DNA of 64,000 nt from an uncultured Spirochaetales bacterium (GTDB taxonomy: Bacteria > Spirochaetota > Spirochaetia > Sphaerochaetales > Sphaerochaetaceae), in the NCBI GenBank assembly GCA_944388965.1, contig CALXKL010000002.1, positions 62,001-126,000 on the forward strand, given 5' to 3'. The notes beneath the pieces were generated by a model. That model was not told where the DNA came from and ran no database searches. It saw only the letters and a program-made list of their open reading frames with translations. How positions within the stretch are numbered: the stretch's first letter is position 1; each line of letters starts with the position of its first letter. Positions 41,433 through 49,655 of the stretch are shown here, in pieces. Both the position numbers and the translations under genes were made by a program.

Positions 41433-42638
41433 ATGAGATTCGCATACAAGTGCCATGACTGCGGTCATGAATTCGAGAGCGACGGAATCGTCTACCTGTG
41501 CCCGAAGTGCGGCGGCAGCACGGCACCAGGCGAGTTCAGGCGCGGCATCCTATCCGTCATCTACGACGATGACGAGCTGGGAAGGCTCAGAGACAGGAGG
41601 GATCTGTCGGTCGACGACTTCCTGCCCTACCCGATAGCATCCCCCGGCACCTTCCCCTGCGGCCCCACTGCGCTCGTGAAGCCGGGACGCATCAGGAAGG
41701 AGACCGGCGTGGACGTCACGCTGAAGATGGACAGCCAGCTGCTGTCCGGATCCTTCAAGGACCGTGCAAGCCTGCTTGTCGCAAGCCAGGCGATCCACCA
41801 TGGCCAGACGAGGATCGCCCTGGCCTCGACGGGAAACGCCGGTGCCGCCATGAGCGCCATCGGAGCGGCCTATGGACTGGACATAATCCTCTTCGTCCCC
41901 GCGACCGCTCCCGTGAACAAGCTGATGCAGAGCGTCCTGTACGGTGCGCATGTCGTGCCGGTCAGGGGGACCTACGACGACGCCTTCGCCCTGTCCATCG
42001 CCTACACGCAGAGCAAGGGGGGAGTCAACAGGAACACCGCGTACAACCCGATGACCATCGAGGGCAAGAAGGCCGCCTCCATAGAGCTCTTTCTGCAGAT
42101 GGGACGCGAGGTCCCGGACATCATCTATGTGCCCACAGGCGACGGCTGCATACTTGGAGGCATCTACAAAGGGTTCTATGACTTGCTGCACGCCGGCCTC
42201 ACCGAGGCCCTGCCCAGAATCGTCTGCTGCCAGAGCGACAGGTCGGATGCGATTGCAGGCGCATTCGAGACGGGCGTCTATGCCGACGTCAAGGCGACGA
42301 CACTCGCCGACAGCATCTCCGTCTCATCCCCTGCCAACGGCCGCATGGCCGTGCGTGCCATCAGGGAAAGCGGAGGTCATGTGGTCAGGGTCTCCGACGA
42401 CGAGATACTCCAGGCACAGAGGCTGTTGTGCTCCCAGGCCGGGCTCTTCGTGGAGCCTGCATCGGCATGCGCCTACGCCGCGTTCCTCAAGGACTGCGGC
42501 AGCATCGGCGGTGGAGAGAAGGCCACGGTCCTGCTCACCGGAACGGGTTTCAAGGACATGGCCGTCTTCCAGGGCAAGGTCGCACTGCCCGAGGCGATCG
42601 ACAACAGCGTAGAGGCCGTGCTGGCCCTTCCCTTCTAG
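41433..42638 (+). CDS. Threonine synthase-like PLP enzyme with N-terminal zinc ribbon
   Basis: The 401 residues begin with a zinc ribbon (CHDCGHEF, CPKCGG), then a fold-II PLP domain with lysine in LLSGSFKDRASLLVAS and phosphate loop LASTGNAGAAMSA. This layout is that of the archaeal/plant type threonine synthases, unlike the canonical ThrC at 297-1559. Since that ThrC is already coupled to thrA, this paralogue probably serves another reaction in the local cluster, such as an ammonia-lyase; this is inference. A GTG one codon earlier is possible; the ATG at 41433 fits the ribosome site. Confidence 0.8.
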   Translation: MRFAYKCHDCGHEFESDGIVYLCPKCGGSTAPGEFRRGILSVIYDDDELGRLRDRRDLSVDDFLPYPIASPGTFPCGPTALVKPGRIRKETGVDVTLKMDSQLLSGSFKDRASLLVASQAIHHGQTRIALASTGNAGAAMSAIGAAYGLDIILFVPATAPVNKLMQSVLYGAHVVPVRGTYDDAFALSIAYTQSKGGVNRNTAYNPMTIEGKKAASIELFLQMGREVPDIIYVPTGDGCILGGIYKGFYDLLHAGLTEALPRIVCCQSDRSDAIAGAFETGVYADVKATTLADSISVSSPANGRMAVRAIRESGGHVVRVSDDEILQAQRLLCSQAGLFVEPASACAYAAFLKDCGSIGGGEKATVLLTGTGFKDMAVFQGKVALPEAIDNSVEAVLALPF

Positions 42639-42651
42639 TCGAAAAATACGT

Positions 42652-42684
42652 TATCATGAAAGGGCCTTGCCGGAAGGCAGGGCC
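42652..42684 (+). promoter_or_regulatory. Promoter and 5' hairpin of the NifU-like/GGGtGRT operon
   Basis: TATCAT (42652-42657) with a weak TTCCCT 18 bases upstream. A hairpin GGCCTTGCC-GGAA-GGCAGGGCC begins at about the expected transcription start, with ACAAGGAGAA beyond it. It resembles the 5'-protecting hairpin of pta. Confidence 0.5.
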
Positions 42685-42704
42685 AATTTCACAAGGAGAA
42701 CCGC

Positions 42705-43397
42705 ATGAAATACTCTAAGGAAGTCGAGAACATGTGCACCGTCAGATGTGGTGCGCAGCACGGTTGTGCCCCTATTCCCGAGGAAGGGAAGTGGGTCTAT
42801 TCGAAGGAGATCAAGGACATCTCCGGACTCACCCATGGCGTAGGCTGGTGCGCTCCCCAGCAGGGTGCCTGCAAGCTCACGCTCAACGTCAAGAACGGAA
42901 TCATCGAGGAGGCCCTCATCGAGACCCTCGGATGCTCCGGAATGACCCACTCCGCGGCCATGGCTGCCGAGGCGATCGTCGGCAGGACGGTGCTCGAGGC
43001 CGTCAACACGGACCTGGTCTGTGACGCCATCAACACCGCAATGAGGGAGCTCTTCCTCCAGATCATCTACGGAAGGAGCCAGAGCGCGTTCAGCGAGGAC
43101 GGACTGGTCATCGGCGCCGGACTCGAGGACCTTGGAAAGGGAACCTGCTCCCAGGTCGGAACCGTCTACTCCACAAAGCTCAAGGGACCGCGCTACCTCA
43201 ACCTCGCCGAAGGCTACATCCTTCGCCAGGCACTGGACGAGAACGACGAGATCATCGGCTACGAGTATGTCAACATGGGCGTCTTCATGGAGAACGTGAA
43301 GAAGGGCGTCGATGCCAACGAGGCCCTCGAGAAGGCCAAGAAGACCTATGGCCGCTTCGCCGATGCAGCAAAGTACATCGACCCGAGACACGAGTAA
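42705..43397 (+). CDS. NifU-like iron-sulfur scaffold-type protein (partner of GGGtGRT protein)
   Basis: The 230 residues contain a NifU/IscU-like core: WCAPQQGACKLTLNVKNGIIEEALIETLGCSGMTHSAAMAAEAIVG, where the cysteines (C11, C16, C22, C50, C56, C77 region) could hold a cluster. Unlike true IscU, the protein has long extensions. It lies 11 bases before the GGGtGRT gene, a pairing known in many anaerobes without assigned function. Excellent AAGGAG ribosome site. Role in cluster assembly or in a cluster-dependent enzyme is inferred from the fold only. Confidence 0.8.
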   Translation: MKYSKEVENMCTVRCGAQHGCAPIPEEGKWVYSKEIKDISGLTHGVGWCAPQQGACKLTLNVKNGIIEEALIETLGCSGMTHSAAMAAEAIVGRTVLEAVNTDLVCDAINTAMRELFLQIIYGRSQSAFSEDGLVIGAGLEDLGKGTCSQVGTVYSTKLKGPRYLNLAEGYILRQALDENDEIIGYEYVNMGVFMENVKKGVDANEALEKAKKTYGRFADAAKYIDPRHE

Positions 43398-43408
43398 GGA
43401 GGTAGAGG

Positions 43409-44410
43409 ATGGCACTTTTCGAAGGATACGAAAGAAGAATCGACAAGATAAACGAGACACTGAAGAAGTACGGCATCTCCTCCATCGAGGAGGCCAAGGA
43501 CATCTGCGACAAGGCCGGCGTCGATGTGTACGGCATCGTCAAGGGCGTCCAGCCGATCTGCTTCGAGAACGCATGCTGGGCATACATCACCGGTGCCGCC
43601 ATCGCGATCAAGAAGGGCGACAAGACCGCCTATGAGGTCGCAAAGGATCTCGGAGAGGGTCTGCAGAGCTTCTGCATCCCCGGCTCCGTCGCCGACGACA
43701 GGAAGGTCGGACTTGGTCACGGCAACCTTGCCGCCATGCTCCTTAGCGACGAGACCAAGTGCTTCTGCTTCCTCGCCGGACACGAGTCCTTCGCAGCCGC
43801 AGAGGGCGCGATCGGAATCGCCAGGAACGCCAACAAGGCCCGCAAGGAGCCCCTCAGGGTCATCCTCAACGGTCTTGGAAAGGACGCCGCGAAGATCATC
43901 TCCAGAATCAACGGCTTCACCTATGTCGAGACGAAGTTCGACTACTTCACCGGCAAGCTCGAGGAGATCTCCCGCACGGCATACTCCAAGGGAGAGAGGG
44001 CCGCGGTCAACTGCTACGGAGTGGACGATGTGCGCGAGGGCGTGGCCGTCATGCATCATGAGGGCGTCGACGTCTCCATCACCGGAAACAGCACCAACCC
44101 CACCCGCTTCCAGCATCCTGTCGCCGGCACCTACAAGAAGGAGTGCTGGGAACTCGGCAAGAAGTACTTCTCCGTCGCATCCGGCGGTGGTACGGGTAGA
44201 ACGCTGCATCCGGACAACATGGCCGCAGGTCCCGCCAGCTACGGCATGACCGACACCATGGGCAGAATGCACTCCGATGCGCAGTTCGCCGGATCCTCCT
44301 CCGTGCCTGCACACGTCGAGATGATGGGCCTGATCGGAATGGGCAACAACCCGATGGTCGGTGCATCCGTCGCAGTCGCAGTCGCGGTCGCCGAGGCGAT
44401 GAACAAGTAA
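43409..44410 (+). CDS. GGGtGRT family protein
   Basis: The 333-residue protein has the motif that names the family, ASGGGTGRTLHPDNMAAGP, near residue 254, together with LGHGNLAAMLLSDETKCFCF and AGHESFAAAEGAIGIARN. It is predicted cytoplasmic, with no signal or membrane helix. The family is uncharacterised; the invariable NifU-like partner suggests an iron-sulfur dependent role, possibly as the enzyme half. GTAAGGAGGTAGAGG precedes the ATG. A hairpin terminator follows. The codon use is like that of strongly expressed genes. Confidence 0.85.
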   Translation: MALFEGYERRIDKINETLKKYGISSIEEAKDICDKAGVDVYGIVKGVQPICFENACWAYITGAAIAIKKGDKTAYEVAKDLGEGLQSFCIPGSVADDRKVGLGHGNLAAMLLSDETKCFCFLAGHESFAAAEGAIGIARNANKARKEPLRVILNGLGKDAAKIISRINGFTYVETKFDYFTGKLEEISRTAYSKGERAAVNCYGVDDVREGVAVMHHEGVDVSITGNSTNPTRFQHPVAGTYKKECWELGKKYFSVASGGGTGRTLHPDNMAAGPASYGMTDTMGRMHSDAQFAGSSSVPAHVEMMGLIGMGNNPMVGASVAVAVAVAEAMNK

Positions 44411-44434
44411 CAGGTCCTTCGACCTGACACTGGG

Positions 44435-44462
44435 CAGAAGGCATCCGGTAGGGTGCCTTCTG
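44435..44462 (+). terminator. Terminator-like hairpin after the GGGtGRT gene
   Basis: CAGAAGGCA (44435-44443) and TGCCTTCTG (44454-44462) form a perfect nine-base-pair stem, ten-base loop, followed by TCGTATCATT without a long T run. Confidence 0.55.
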
Positions 44463-44476
44463 TCGTATCATTGGAG

Positions 44477-45643
44477 ATGGAGATGACAAGAGACGTCGAT
44501 ACGGTATTCCTTCCGACATGGGCCGACGAGGCCTGCCGAGATGCCTCCGCCCTCGTGAATTCGGGTGGAGGCATGATGTGCATCGGCTTCACAGGCGACG
44601 GAAAGGCCGTCGGCGTCGAATCCCCGCAGGCTCTGGTGCAGACCATCAGAAACGATCTGCTGGAGAAGTGCAATTTCACAGAGGCCGTCATCACGACAAG
44701 ACGCGTCTGGATGAAGAGTGTGGTCGATGTCGTGCTCCCGAGTCATCCATACACCGTGCCATGCGACGGCGAGGTGTTCGTCAGAAAGGATTCACACACC
44801 ATCGTCGCACAGGGTGAGGCCAGGAACAGCCTCATGGCCAACCTCTACACGGGGCCGATGGACTCCTACCCCGTCTTCTCCGCATCCTTCGAGGATCTCG
44901 ACCAGGACCTGATCGAGGACTTCATCATAACAGCCGATCCCGATGCGGACTTCCACGACACCAGGGGTGCGCTGATGAAGCTGCTGGACTGGGACGGCAA
45001 GTCCGTCACCAGGGCTCTGGCCGCCCTCTTCCATCCAGCTCCTGCCAGCGTCGTGCCGGGCTGCATGACGATTCTTTCCTACGACAGGAATGCGTATGGA
45101 CGCACATTCATCTTCGACGGTCCTCTTGCAGACTACATTTTCACGCTCGTCGAAGACATTCCCGACTCCTTCGCCATCTTCAGGACGGTTGAACAGAGGA
45201 AGGAGGACTTCCTTGGCTACGAATACGACCCGGACTGCTATGACGAGCTGGTGATCAACGCCGTCATGCATCGCGACATGTCGCGCCCTCATCCGGTGAC
45301 GGTCACGATCACGGACTCTTGCATCGAGGTATGCAACGCCTGTGAAGGAGACCTCATGTCGGTCGAGCAGATCAGGGGCGGCATGATACCCCATGGCAGC
45401 ATCTGTCCGAATCCGACAGTCGCCAAGGCATTCAAGCTGATGGGGCTTTGCGCGCTCGATGGCATCTCGCTTGAGGTCATCGACGACACGCTGGACTTCA
45501 ACGGCCAGCCTCCCCTCGAGATCTCTGTGGACGACGATGGGATCATGACGGCCAGGATGGGCATAAGCGAGGATCCGGCGAACTTCGACAACACAGATGC
45601 CGACATACTGGCGGAGATCCCATGGTACGAGGACTATCTATAG
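44477..45643 (+). CDS. Schlafen AlbA_2-type putative DNA-binding/ATP-binding protein
   Basis: The N-terminal AlbA_2 signature is ALVNSGGGMMCIGFTGDGKAVGV (compare the usual FANTxGGxLxIGVxDxG). The C-terminal part has the associated GHKL-like region: YDELVINAVMHRDMSRPHP and NPTVAKAFKLMGL. Such proteins are often called transcriptional regulators or helicase-related; few are characterised. ATGs at 44477 and 44483 are possible; TATCAT (44466-44471) ends five bases before the first. It sits between the GGGtGRT gene and the convergent carbamate kinase and could regulate the local cluster. Confidence 0.8.
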   Translation: MEMTRDVDTVFLPTWADEACRDASALVNSGGGMMCIGFTGDGKAVGVESPQALVQTIRNDLLEKCNFTEAVITTRRVWMKSVVDVVLPSHPYTVPCDGEVFVRKDSHTIVAQGEARNSLMANLYTGPMDSYPVFSASFEDLDQDLIEDFIITADPDADFHDTRGALMKLLDWDGKSVTRALAALFHPAPASVVPGCMTILSYDRNAYGRTFIFDGPLADYIFTLVEDIPDSFAIFRTVEQRKEDFLGYEYDPDCYDELVINAVMHRDMSRPHPVTVTITDSCIEVCNACEGDLMSVEQIRGGMIPHGSICPNPTVAKAFKLMGLCALDGISLEVIDDTLDFNGQPPLEISVDDDGIMTARMGISEDPANFDNTDADILAEIPWYEDYL

Positions 45644-45736
45644 TCCGGGTCTTCTGAAGAGAAAACCCTCATGCAACACACGGTCACATGAGGGGCACAA
45701 AGGAGGATCTGCCAATGACTCGGCTTGAGTGCTTTT

Positions 45737-46681
45737 TCAGGGAACCACCTTGGTTCCGGCATCCGCATAGAGCGCATCGTACAGGTGGGCAGGATCTGTG
45801 ATCAGACCCATGTTGCCAGTGGTGTCGACGAAGTCGACGATCGCCTGGATCTTGGGAAGCATCGAACCGGGTGCGAAATGCCCCTGGGCCATGTAGGTCT
45901 TCGCCTCCTGGCTGGAGACCGTGTCCAGACGCTTCTCGTCCGGCTTGTTGTAGTTCAGACAGACCTTCTCCACAGCGGTGGAGATCACGAAGAGGTCGGC
46001 CTTCAGATCCTTTGCGAGGATGGCTGCGGCGAGGTCCTTGTCTACCACGGCCTCACGTCCATAGAGCAGTCCGTCATCGCCCCTGACCACGGGGATTCCA
46101 CCGCCACCGGCCGCGATGACGATAGAACCGCTGTCCAGGAGCTTCCTCACGGTCCCGCTCTCCACTATGGCAAGCGGCTTTGGAGAGGCCACCACTCTTC
46201 TGTATCCACGTCCCGCGTCCTCGACCACCGACCAGCCGTCATTGTCCCTGTGGTACTCGGCCTCCTCCTTCTGCATGAAGGAGCCGATCGGCTTGGTGGG
46301 ATTCGCGAACGAGGGGTCCCTGTCGTCGACAAGGACCTGCGTGACGACCGTGGCGACATCCCGGCGGAGCCCGAGCTTCTCCAGCTCGTTGTCGAGCGCC
46401 CTCTGCAACTGGTAGCCGATTGCTCCCTGAGTGTCGGCGACGCAGCTGTCAAGCGGGACCGCGTGCAGGATCTTGCGCGCATACTCCGCCCTCAGGAGGA
46501 TATAGCCGACCTGAGGTCCGTTTCCATGGACGATGACCACGCGGTGTCCTTCCCTGATCAGACGGGCGATGTGATACGCGGTCTTGCTTGCGGCCTCGTA
46601 CTGGGCGCTGACGGTGACGTGCTTCGAGTCCTCGATGAGGGAGTTGCCACCGATTGCGATTACGATCAGCTTGGAATCCAT
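45737..46681 (-). CDS. arcC: Carbamate kinase
   Basis: Transfers the phosphate of carbamoyl phosphate to ADP, giving ATP, CO2 and ammonia. The 314 residues have AIGGNSL at the N-terminus, VHGNGPQVG, TQVLVDDRDPSFANPTKPIG and AAGGGGIPV, all family hallmarks. No arginine deiminase or ornithine carbamoyltransferase is nearby. The local dihydropyrimidinase and PLP enzymes suggest carbamoyl phosphate could come from ureide or hydantoin breakdown, an inference. It has its own promoter and GGAGGAC ribosome site. A stem (CCCTCATG at 45666, CATGAGGG at 45687) lies past its end. Confidence 0.95.
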   Translation of the reverse strand: MDSKLIVIAIGGNSLIEDSKHVTVSAQYEAASKTAYHIARLIREGHRVVIVHGNGPQVGYILLRAEYARKILHAVPLDSCVADTQGAIGYQLQRALDNELEKLGLRRDVATVVTQVLVDDRDPSFANPTKPIGSFMQKEEAEYHRDNDGWSVVEDAGRGYRRVVASPKPLAIVESGTVRKLLDSGSIVIAAGGGGIPVVRGDDGLLYGREAVVDKDLAAAILAKDLKADLFVISTAVEKVCLNYNKPDEKRLDTVSSQEAKTYMAQGHFAPGSMLPKIQAIVDFVDTTGNMGLITDPAHLYDALYADAGTKVVP

Positions 46682-46699
46682 AAGATGTCCTCCAAGTCA

Positions 46700-46727
46700 A
46701 TCATAACACGGATGCAACAAAACGCAA
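46700..46727 (-). promoter_or_regulatory. Promoter of carbamate kinase
   Basis: Minus strand TTGCGT (46722-46727), 16 bases, TATGAT (46700-46705), with a leader of about 13 bases holding GGAGGAC. The AT-rich gap 46728-46914 holds no gene I can support. Confidence 0.6.
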
Positions 46728-46914
46728 CATAAAAAGGTATTTTAAGCCGATTTGTATCCTATTGTCCTGTAAGCACTTATTTTCTACACATTATTCATAT
46801 CATGTCAGGAATAAGCTTTTTTCTATCAGAATATATGATATGTGGAGATTCCAATACTGGAAACATATCCATCTGTTATCAGGCATCCATCAGTCATGAA
46901 CTGCTTTCACGTAA

Positions 46915-47790
46915 TCATATAAATGACGGAAGTGCTATCAGCAAGGTGCCTGCGATTATCCCAAGAAGCCCTATCAATGCCTTCCTTGACAGATGCTCAT
47001 GGAACACAATGCGGGAGAAAAGGATCGTGAATATGATACTGAGCTTATCGATAGGTACCACAACGCTTGCAGTGCCCTCTTGCAGAGCTCTGTAATAGCA
47101 GAGCCAGGAAGCTCCTGTGGCAAACCCTGAAATGATTATGAAGAAAAGTTCATTCCTGCGTATTCCCTTAAGCTTATCCTTCTTTCCCGTCATGAATATC
47201 ATGAGCCAGGACATTACAAGGACAACCGCTGTGCGTATCGCGGTACCGAGATTCGAGTCCACTCCTTCGATGCCGATCTTCCCAAGGATTGATGTCATGC
47301 TTGCAAACAGAGCGGAAAGAAGCGCATAGATAACCCAAGACAGGTCTCCTTCCTCAGAAGCAGCACCATCGGCCTTCTTCTCAATCATCAGGAACGTCCC
47401 GATTCCTATCAGGAATATCGCAATGACTCCTGCCGCACTGATACTCTCGCCGAGCAGCAGCATAGCCAGGATCATCGTCAGTATCGTGCTGGACTTGTCT
47501 ATAGGCACGACCTTGTTCACATCGCCCTTCTGAAGCGCATGGAAATAGCACAGCCATGACGCTCCTGTTGCAAGGCCGGAGAGTATGAGGAATACCCAGG
47601 TCTTCGCATCTATGGAATGAACTGCCGAAAGCGGTGATGTGATAGCCGCCATGATCCACGAGAAGATGAGTACAACTATTGTCCTGAGCGCAGTTGCAAC
47701 TGTTGAATCGGTCTCCCTTATTCCGCATTTTGCAAGTATCGCAGTCACACCCGCGAAAAAAGCCGAACCGCAGGCATAGAAAATCCACAT
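46915..47790 (-). CDS. EamA/DMT-superfamily transporter
   Basis: The 291 residues form about ten hydrophobic helices arranged as two EamA repeats: compare SGLATGASWLCYFHALQKGDVNKVVPIDK in the first with SGFATGASWLCYYRALQEG in the second. It is probably an inner-membrane metabolite or drug exporter. A GTG two codons upstream is open, but GGAGGTG fits the ATG at 47790. It follows marR by nine bases, so MarR likely represses it. Codons are richer in A/T than in the flanking regions. Confidence 0.88.
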   Translation of the reverse strand: MWIFYACGSAFFAGVTAILAKCGIRETDSTVATALRTIVVLIFSWIMAAITSPLSAVHSIDAKTWVFLILSGLATGASWLCYFHALQKGDVNKVVPIDKSSTILTMILAMLLLGESISAAGVIAIFLIGIGTFLMIEKKADGAASEEGDLSWVIYALLSALFASMTSILGKIGIEGVDSNLGTAIRTAVVLVMSWLMIFMTGKKDKLKGIRRNELFFIIISGFATGASWLCYYRALQEGTASVVVPIDKLSIIFTILFSRIVFHEHLSRKALIGLLGIIAGTLLIALPSFI

Positions 47791-47799
47791 AGGCACCTC

Positions 47800-48243
47800 C
47801 TACATAAGATGAGGGAAGCCTGCCCTGCTTTCCTCTTTCGCTCTCGCGTAAAGCCTTTCAAGTACAGAAAGAAATACATCAAGCTCATCCTGAGGTATTT
47901 CCTGTATAAGCCAGCTATAGAACTTTTCTTCCAGTGCAGTCCTGGAAGTTTTCACATCCTCGCACATCTGTGTAGCATAGAGATGCTGTTTTCTCCTGTC
48001 CTTGCTGTCCGCTATTCTTCTGAGAAAGCCTTTCGCTTCAAGATTTGCAGTACGCTTTGCTATGGCAGCTTTATCCATCACAAGAATACGGCTGACTTCA
48101 CCCGGTGTTATGCCGGGATTCTTCCTTACGATATGCAGGATATCGCACTCACCTGAGCCAACACCCTGGATCTTCATGCCATCCCTGACATAGGCCTGTA
48201 CTTCCCTTGCAATCTTCGTTATCCGCCGTTTCGTCAAATCCAT
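47800..48243 (-). CDS. MarR-family regulator
   Basis: The 147 residues carry a winged helix (ILHIVRKNPGITPGEVSRIL, VMDKAAIAKRTANLEAKGFL, wing with DSKDRRKQHLYAT). A start at 48279 would place a perfect operator inside the coding region; the ATG at 48243 has ATGGAGC before it and is preferred. It is first in a marR-eamA operon. The palindrome over its promoter suggests autoregulation lifted by a ligand that the EamA pump exports. Confidence 0.9.
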   Translation of the reverse strand: MDLTKRRITKIAREVQAYVRDGMKIQGVGSGECDILHIVRKNPGITPGEVSRILVMDKAAIAKRTANLEAKGFLRRIADSKDRRKQHLYATQMCEDVKTSRTALEEKFYSWLIQEIPQDELDVFLSVLERLYARAKEESRAGFPHLM

Positions 48244-48252
48244 ACAAGCTCC

Positions 48253-48274
48253 ATTAGTTGTACATACAACTAAT
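48253..48274 (-). promoter_or_regulatory. Perfect 22-bp palindromic MarR operator
   Basis: ATTAGTTGTA-CA-TACAACTAAT: ten-base arms with no mismatch, ten bases upstream of the marR ATG. Size and symmetry fit MarR dimers. Confidence 0.8.
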
Positions 48275-48320
48275 TTCATGGTAATCTTTTCACATCACAG
48301 CAGCAATATCCAGAAAAAGT

Positions 48321-48695
48321 TCATTTACTGTATATGGACAAAAACGAGACACCAAGGAAATCAAGAAGCGGCATGCGAAAGATATATGAGAAGACAGAGA
48401 AGACCAGCGTGACTGCAGCACCGCTCCAGATGCTGAATGAGGATACATATCTGATATCATTCTCCCGCTGAGCTCCCAACAACCGTGAGATAAGGCTGGA
48501 AGCACCAAGGCCGAAGAGATTTCCAAGAGCAGTGAGAAGATTGAACCAAGGCGAAACAAGAGAAACGGCGGCTACCATCTCAGGATCACCAAGCTGCCCG
48601 ATGAAGAATGTATCGGCAAGATTGTATATCATCGTGACAACCTGACTGATAATCGTAGGTATTGCCAGAGTCATGACAGCCCTAGGGACTGGCAT
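48321..48695 (-). pseudogene. Remnant of a MATE efflux gene
   Basis: The 124-residue frame is the N-terminal quarter of a MATE protein (MPVPRAVMTLAIPTIISQ, MIYNLADTFFIGQLGDPEMV, LFGLGASSLISRLLGA) and then stops after an unrelated tail, where about 330 residues are missing. At the start, upstream codons in the same frame continue as EQYLFEK, which looks like MATE sequence, but a TGA cuts them off and the only nearby GTG with a GAGGAG site is in another frame. I infer a frameshift near the start plus a 3' deletion. It lies next to marR-eamA in the AT-rich patch. Confidence 0.75.
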
Positions 48696-48785
48696 CTTCT
48701 CAAATAGATATTGCTCACTCTCCTCGAATCACATCGTCATTCACTGCCCTGCAGGTAATCGTTTCTATATGCTTTACACGCCGTG

Positions 48786-49307
48786 TCAGAAGCGTTCTCC
48801 GGTTTCAGCGATGACCTTCTCGATGAATCCGGCTTTCCCTTCCGTATAGGCTCTGCGGTTGTCCGGGAAAGCAGAAGCCAGCCTTTTCTTCAGCTTTTCA
48901 TATTCAACAGCTCTGTCTGGATGGGAATTCATATGGTCACGGAAGAATATATAGTCATTCCATGCCTTCCCATGCCATTTCACGATATGGATATGGTGAG
49001 TGCGCATGTCGCCCTCTCCCATGATGAAGAGAATCTGATCAGGAACATCACTTCCTCTGAACATGATTCCGCATCCAGCCAATTCATCGATATGGGAAAT
49101 GACGGACTGGACATCATCAAACGCTACTGCTATGTCCACAATGGGCTTTGCAGCTATTGATTTTATTGCAGTGCTTCCTACATGCTGGATATCCCTGGCC
49201 TCTGGAATGACTTTCCAAAGGACCCTTATCGTCTGGTCCGCCACAGCTTCCCATTCCTTGTCATGGGCAAGCAATTCGGTTTTTCCCCTCTCGAGTCCAA
49301 GATGCAT
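48786..49307 (-). CDS. GrpB-family protein
   Basis: The 173 residues match the GrpB/UPF0157 nucleotidyltransferase-like family: ELLAHDKEWEAVADQ at the start, IQHVGSTAIKSIAAKPIVDI in the middle, and THHIHIVKWHGKAWNDYIFFRDH. Related proteins occur alone or fused to CoaE; biochemical function is not established. GGAGAGG fits the ATG at 49307; a GTG four codons upstream is possible. It is in the AT-richer patch and seems to be transcribed alone. Confidence 0.85.
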   Translation of the reverse strand: MHLGLERGKTELLAHDKEWEAVADQTIRVLWKVIPEARDIQHVGSTAIKSIAAKPIVDIAVAFDDVQSVISHIDELAGCGIMFRGSDVPDQILFIMGEGDMRTHHIHIVKWHGKAWNDYIFFRDHMNSHPDRAVEYEKLKKRLASAFPDNRRAYTEGKAGFIEKVIAETGERF

Positions 49308-49655
49308 TGCCCTCTCCACAATTCACATTCTCTGCATACCCAAGGGAATATAGCAGAATCCAGCAATGAGGGACATGACCACCACTCCATTTTACTTCAC
49401 ACATCACTGAAATATGCACTGGAATCGACTATTTTTGCTGCCAACTTGACTAATGGAATTCCGCCGATTTGACTAATGGAACTCCGCCGACGGGACCAGT
49501 GCATCACCGTCTTTTGTCCGTGACCTGTTCCTTCATCATCAACTCCAAGACCGACAGTCCACAAATCAGACAACCGGAGGAAAACCTGATCCAAGCGCAA
49601 TCAGGACCTTTCCAAATCACCCGTCGGGGTCTACATTAGAACCAGGAGTACCACT
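49308..49655. other. Non-coding AT-rich gap with direct repeats
   Basis: No gene is supported in these 348 bases. The left half contains AT-rich sequence upstream of grpB. The centre holds two 22-base direct repeats (separate entry). The right end carries the CAGGAG ribosome site of the next gene. The composition change at about 49.5 kb back to GC-rich sequence suggests the edge of an inserted or decayed segment. Confidence 0.6.
49446..49490 (+). repeat. Tandem 22-bp direct repeat
   Basis: TTGACTAATGGAATTCCGCC plus GA (49446-49467) is repeated at 49469-49490 with one mismatch and one intervening base. Pairs of such about 20-base repeats occur at the ends of IS21-family elements; no transposase gene remains, so this can only be a remnant or an operator pair. 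Confidence 0.6.

Noticed and set aside
48290-48559. 89-codon minus-strand frame in the MATE remnant
   Set aside because: It lies in a different frame from the recognisable MATE sequence and shows no membrane-transport motif.
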